This document shows positions 50,442-53,113 of a stretch of 53,113 nt of DNA, piece after piece. Made by a program: the position numbers and the translations under genes. Below the pieces are notes generated by a model. It did no database searches. It was not told the origin of the DNA and saw only the letters and a program-made list of their open reading frames with translations. Source of the DNA: an uncultured Eubacterium sp. (GTDB lineage: Bacteria > Bacillota > Clostridia > Lachnospirales > Lachnospiraceae). Position 1 is the stretch's first letter. Each line of letters starts with the position of its first letter. The stretch lies in the NCBI GenBank assembly GCA_937915825.1, contig CALGGT010000002.1, forward strand, positions 1 through 53,113, written 5' to 3'.

Positions 50442-52613
50442 ATGGCGAAGAATCTGGTAATCGTTGAGTCACCGGCTAAGTCCAAAACCATTAAGAAATT
50501 TTTAGGGAGCAATTATACGGTTGTGGCTTCCAACGGACATGTTCGTGATTTACCAAAGAGTCAGATGGGGATTGATTTTGACAATGATTTTGATCTGAAG
50601 TACATAACGATTCGTGGAAAAGGACCGGTTTTAGCCTCCATTCGTAAGGAATTGAAAAAGGCGAATAAAGTGTATCTGGCAACGGACCCCGACCGGGAAG
50701 GAGAAGCGATCGCCTGGCATTTATGCTATGCATTGAAGTTGGATCCCCAAAAGACCAAGCGGATCACATTTAATGAGATCACCAAGAATGCGGTGAAACA
50801 AGGTTTAAAGAATCCTCGTGACATAGATATGAATCTAGTGGACGCCCAACAGGCTAGAAGAAGTTTGGATCGCATGGTAGGATATTCCATTAGTCCGGTC
50901 TTATGGGTAAAAGTTAAAAGTGGTTTAAGTGCCGGACGTGTACAATCCGTTGCTTTGAAGATCATTGCCGATCGGGAAGCAGAGATTGATGCATTTATCC
51001 CGGAAGAATATTGGACTTTGGATGTAGAATTGAAAGTACCCGGCTATAAAAAGCCGTTAATTGCTTCTTATAAGAATGGTAAGAATCGGATTTCCGCCGA
51101 GCAGGTGGATCAGATTGTTTCAGATATTAGCAACTCGGATTATGAGGTAAAGGATATTAAGATTACCAATCGTACTAAGAAATCTCCCTTACCTTTTACC
51201 ACCAGTACGTTGCAGCAGGTAGCCTCCGGAAAATTGAATTTTTCCACCCAAAAGACGATGCAGGTCGCGCAGCAATTGTATGAAGGTGTAGCGGTAGCCG
51301 GCCATGGAACCATTGGTCTGATCACCTATTTACGTACGGATTCCATCCGTATTTCCGAGGAAGCGGATCAGGCATGTAAAAATTATATTCAAGAAGCTTA
51401 CGGTCCGGAATATGTTGTAAAAGAAGAAAAGAAATCTCAAAACAGCGAAAAGAAAATACAAGATGCCCATGAGGCCATTCGTCCCACCAATGCTGCATTG
51501 GATCCGGAGGAGATCAAGGGCAGCCTTACTCGGGAACAGTACCGGCTGTACAAGCTGATTTGGAGCAGATTTATTGCCTGCCAGATGGCAACGGCGGTTT
51601 ACGACACGACCCAGATCGAATCGGAATGCGCCGGGCATAGCTTCCGTTCCAACCACCAGAGTCTGCGTTTTCCCGGCTTCCTTGCAGTGTATGAGGAGGG
51701 CCGGGATGACGACCAGGAGGAGGTTGCGGATCCGCTGCCCCCCCTGTCTGAGGGTGACCTTGCCCATCCGGAGAAGTGTGAGAAGGAACAGCACTTCACG
51801 CAGCCTCCTGCCCGATATACGGAGGCAACCCTGGTCAAGGCCATGGAGGAAAAGGGCGTCGGCAGACCATCTACCTACGCCTCCATCGTCTCTACCATCC
51901 AGGACAGGGAATATGTGGTCAAAAAGGAAAAGCGCCTTGCCCCTACCCCCTTGGGCGAAGTTGTCACCCAGCTGATGGTGGAGCGGTTCAATGACGTGAT
52001 CGACGTGGAGTTTACCGCCGGAATGGAAGATAAGCTGGATGAAGTGGAGGCCGGAAAAACTGACTATCGCACGGTGCTCTCTGATTTCTATCAGGGCTTC
52101 CACCGGGAGATGCTGGATGCAGAGGAAGCATTGAAGCAGACCAGGATCAAGGTTCCGGACGAAGTGACGGATGAGATCTGCGAGTTGTGCGGAAGAAATA
52201 TGGTGATCAAGCTGGGCCGGTTTGGAAAGTTCCTGGCCTGTCCCGGTTACCCGGAGTGTAAGAATACGAAACCCATTGTGGAACATATGCCGGGCCGTTG
52301 TCCAAAGTGCGGCGGCGGCATGTTGAAACGGAAGTCCAAGAAGGGCTATGCGTATTATGCCTGTGAGAACAGCGCCTCCTGCGGCTTCCTTACCTGGGAC
52401 GTTCCCACGGACAAGGATTGCCCCACCTGCGGTCAGACCTTGTTTAAGAAATCCGGAAAGGGCAGGATGAGACCTTTCTGCATCAATGAGACCTGTCCGG
52501 AATTCGTCCCCGAGGACAAGCGGGGCTACAGGAAAAAGACGTCGCAGACAGAGGCTTCCGATGATGAGGCGGGAAAGAAAAAGCCTGCTGCCGGGAGAAA
52601 GAAAAAATCGTGA
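50442..52613 (+). CDS. topA: DNA topoisomerase I (composite sequence)
   Basis: TopA relaxes negative supercoils. The 723-residue frame has the Toprim start LVIVESPAKSKTIKKFLG and DPDREGEAIAWHL, the catalytic tyrosine Tyr296 in GLITYLRTDS, the DAHEAIRPT segment and three C-terminal zinc ribbons (CELC...CPGYPEC; CPKC...CENSASC; CPTC...CINETC). Base and codon use change abruptly near 51490-51550 (about residue 350-370): before it leucine is often TTA/TTG; after it TTA almost vanishes (hand count 26 of 60 GC at 50941-51000, 35 of 60 at 51841-51900). The frame is intact across the change. The 3' part probably comes from a related genome, so this exact protein may not exist in nature. Confidence 0.9.
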   Translation: MAKNLVIVESPAKSKTIKKFLGSNYTVVASNGHVRDLPKSQMGIDFDNDFDLKYITIRGKGPVLASIRKELKKANKVYLATDPDREGEAIAWHLCYALKLDPQKTKRITFNEITKNAVKQGLKNPRDIDMNLVDAQQARRSLDRMVGYSISPVLWVKVKSGLSAGRVQSVALKIIADREAEIDAFIPEEYWTLDVELKVPGYKKPLIASYKNGKNRISAEQVDQIVSDISNSDYEVKDIKITNRTKKSPLPFTTSTLQQVASGKLNFSTQKTMQVAQQLYEGVAVAGHGTIGLITYLRTDSIRISEEADQACKNYIQEAYGPEYVVKEEKKSQNSEKKIQDAHEAIRPTNAALDPEEIKGSLTREQYRLYKLIWSRFIACQMATAVYDTTQIESECAGHSFRSNHQSLRFPGFLAVYEEGRDDDQEEVADPLPPLSEGDLAHPEKCEKEQHFTQPPARYTEATLVKAMEEKGVGRPSTYASIVSTIQDREYVVKKEKRLAPTPLGEVVTQLMVERFNDVIDVEFTAGMEDKLDEVEAGKTDYRTVLSDFYQGFHREMLDAEEALKQTRIKVPDEVTDEICELCGRNMVIKLGRFGKFLACPGYPECKNTKPIVEHMPGRCPKCGGGMLKRKSKKGYAYYACENSASCGFLTWDVPTDKDCPTCGQTLFKKSGKGRMRPFCINETCPEFVPEDKRGYRKKTSQTEASDDEAGKKKPAAGRKKKS

Positions 52614-53083
52614 GTACAGTCAAGGTGATCGGCGCCGGTCTGGCAGGTTCAGAGGCGGCTTGGCAGCTGGCGGAACGGGGAATCGACGTTCTTTTATATG
52701 AGATGAAGCCTCAGCGCATGTCCCCGGCCCATCATTCAGAAAACTTTGCAGAACTTGTCTTTTCCAATGCTTTTCGGGGAGATCGGCTGGAAAATGCCGT
52801 CGGCCTGTTAAAGGAAGAGCTTCGCCGCTTGGACAGCCTGATCCTTTCCTGCGCAGATGCGGTTCGGGTGGAGGCAGGGGGCTGCCTTGCGGTAGACCGG
52901 GATGCCTTTTCCCGTCTGGTGACCGAACGCATCCAGAGTCATCCCAGAATCAGGGTTATCCGGGAGGAGGTCAACCGGATTCCAGAGGGGCCGGTAATCA
53001 TTGCAACAGGCCCTTTGACCTCCAATAGCCTGTCCCAGGCGATTTCTGAATACTTCGGAAATACGGATTATCTGAATTTCTAT
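52610..53083 (+). CDS. trmFO: Methylenetetrahydrofolate-tRNA-(uracil54-C5)-methyltransferase, partial
   Basis: TrmFO uses FAD and methylenetetrahydrofolate to make m5U54 in tRNA. The frame opens at GTG 52610, overlapping the topA stop (GTGA), with the FAD-binding VIGAGLAGSEAAWQLAERG and MKPQRMSPAHHSENFAELVFSN (abridged), then NAVGLLKEELRRL and VIIATGPLTS. About 158 of roughly 435-450 residues are present, ending at LNFY. The expected continuation is replaced by adapter sequence from 53084. The topA-trmFO order is common in Firmicutes. Codon use is GC-rich, like the 3' half of topA. Confidence 0.93.
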
Positions 53084-53113
53084 AGATCGGAAGAGCACAC
53101 GTCTGAACTCCAG
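53084..53113 (+). other. Illumina TruSeq adapter sequence
   Basis: The last 30 bases, starting AGATCGGAAGAGCACACGTC, are identical as I know it to the TruSeq read-1 adapter, beginning exactly where trmFO homology stops. They are a sequencing artefact and not biological. Confidence 0.97.

Noticed and set aside
1..53113. CRISPR array, prophage or conjugative element
   Set aside because: No regularly spaced repeats, cas genes, phage structural genes, integrase or relaxase were seen on either strand.

Overview
The window looks like a 50 kb stretch of an anaerobic, Gram-positive Clostridia genome, probably Lachnospiraceae. The signs are strong AGGAGG ribosome-binding sites, sigma-A promoters (TTGACA-17-TATAAT type), pyruvate:ferredoxin oxidoreductase, an anaerobic ribonucleotide reductase activase, acetate kinase, a 4-Cys L32, and the dprA-topA-trmFO order. 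No species can be named from the sequence alone. Both ends look artificial. The first ~1.4 kb (a truncated GH36 alpha-galactosidase) is joined in frame to a 5'-truncated serC. Base composition and codon use change abruptly inside topA near 51.5 kb. The last 30 bases are Illumina TruSeq adapter. The coherent genome segment is therefore about 1405-51500.

Layout. 1.4-5.0 kb: serC remnant, folC and two HAD hydrolases. 5.0-11.0 kb: a ZapA-like coiled-coil protein, a U32 peptidase-family protein, and a SEDS glycosyltransferase with its partner PBP. 11.0-12.6 kb (minus strand): a two-gene ABC exporter whose promoter has a duplicated -35 box. 12.8-20.3 kb: nifJ, asnS, asnA and an iron alcohol dehydrogenase. 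20.3-26.7 kb: a sigma-like protein with degenerate DNA-reading regions, nrdG, dut, recG, rsmD, a coiled-coil protein, ackA and rpmF. 26.7-27.2 kb: a palindromic repeat element and a stand-alone tRNA-Leu(CAA) with its own promoter and terminator. 27.2-47.05 kb: a glucuronoxylan-utilisation locus. 47.1-53.1 kb: nrdR, yifB, dprA, topA and a partial trmFO.

The most interesting region is 27.2-47.05 kb. A cytoplasmic GH43 beta-xylosidase gene diverges from a nine-gene operon with a near-mirror layout: solute-binding protein, permease, permease, NHL-TPR membrane protein, Yip1-family membrane protein, DUF5696-like lipoprotein, permease, permease, solute-binding protein. A strong terminator follows, then aguA (GH67 alpha-glucuronidase), uxuA and uxuB. 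The intracellular enzymes imply import of (methyl)glucuronic-acid-decorated xylo-oligosaccharides. GH67 removes the uronic acid, GH43 splits the xylose chain, and UxuB/UxuA process the uronate to 2-keto-3-deoxygluconate. No ABC ATPase, uronate isomerase, KDG kinase/aldolase, xylanase or transcription factor gene is present. The first binding protein is unusual: it is membrane-anchored and carries two carbohydrate-binding-like modules before the transporter domain. The three central proteins have no established function that I know of. A short motif, TATTT(T)GCATA, occurs at all three promoters of the locus and is a candidate operator.

Two related palindromic elements lie downstream of recG and of rpmF and appear to belong to one dispersed repeat family.
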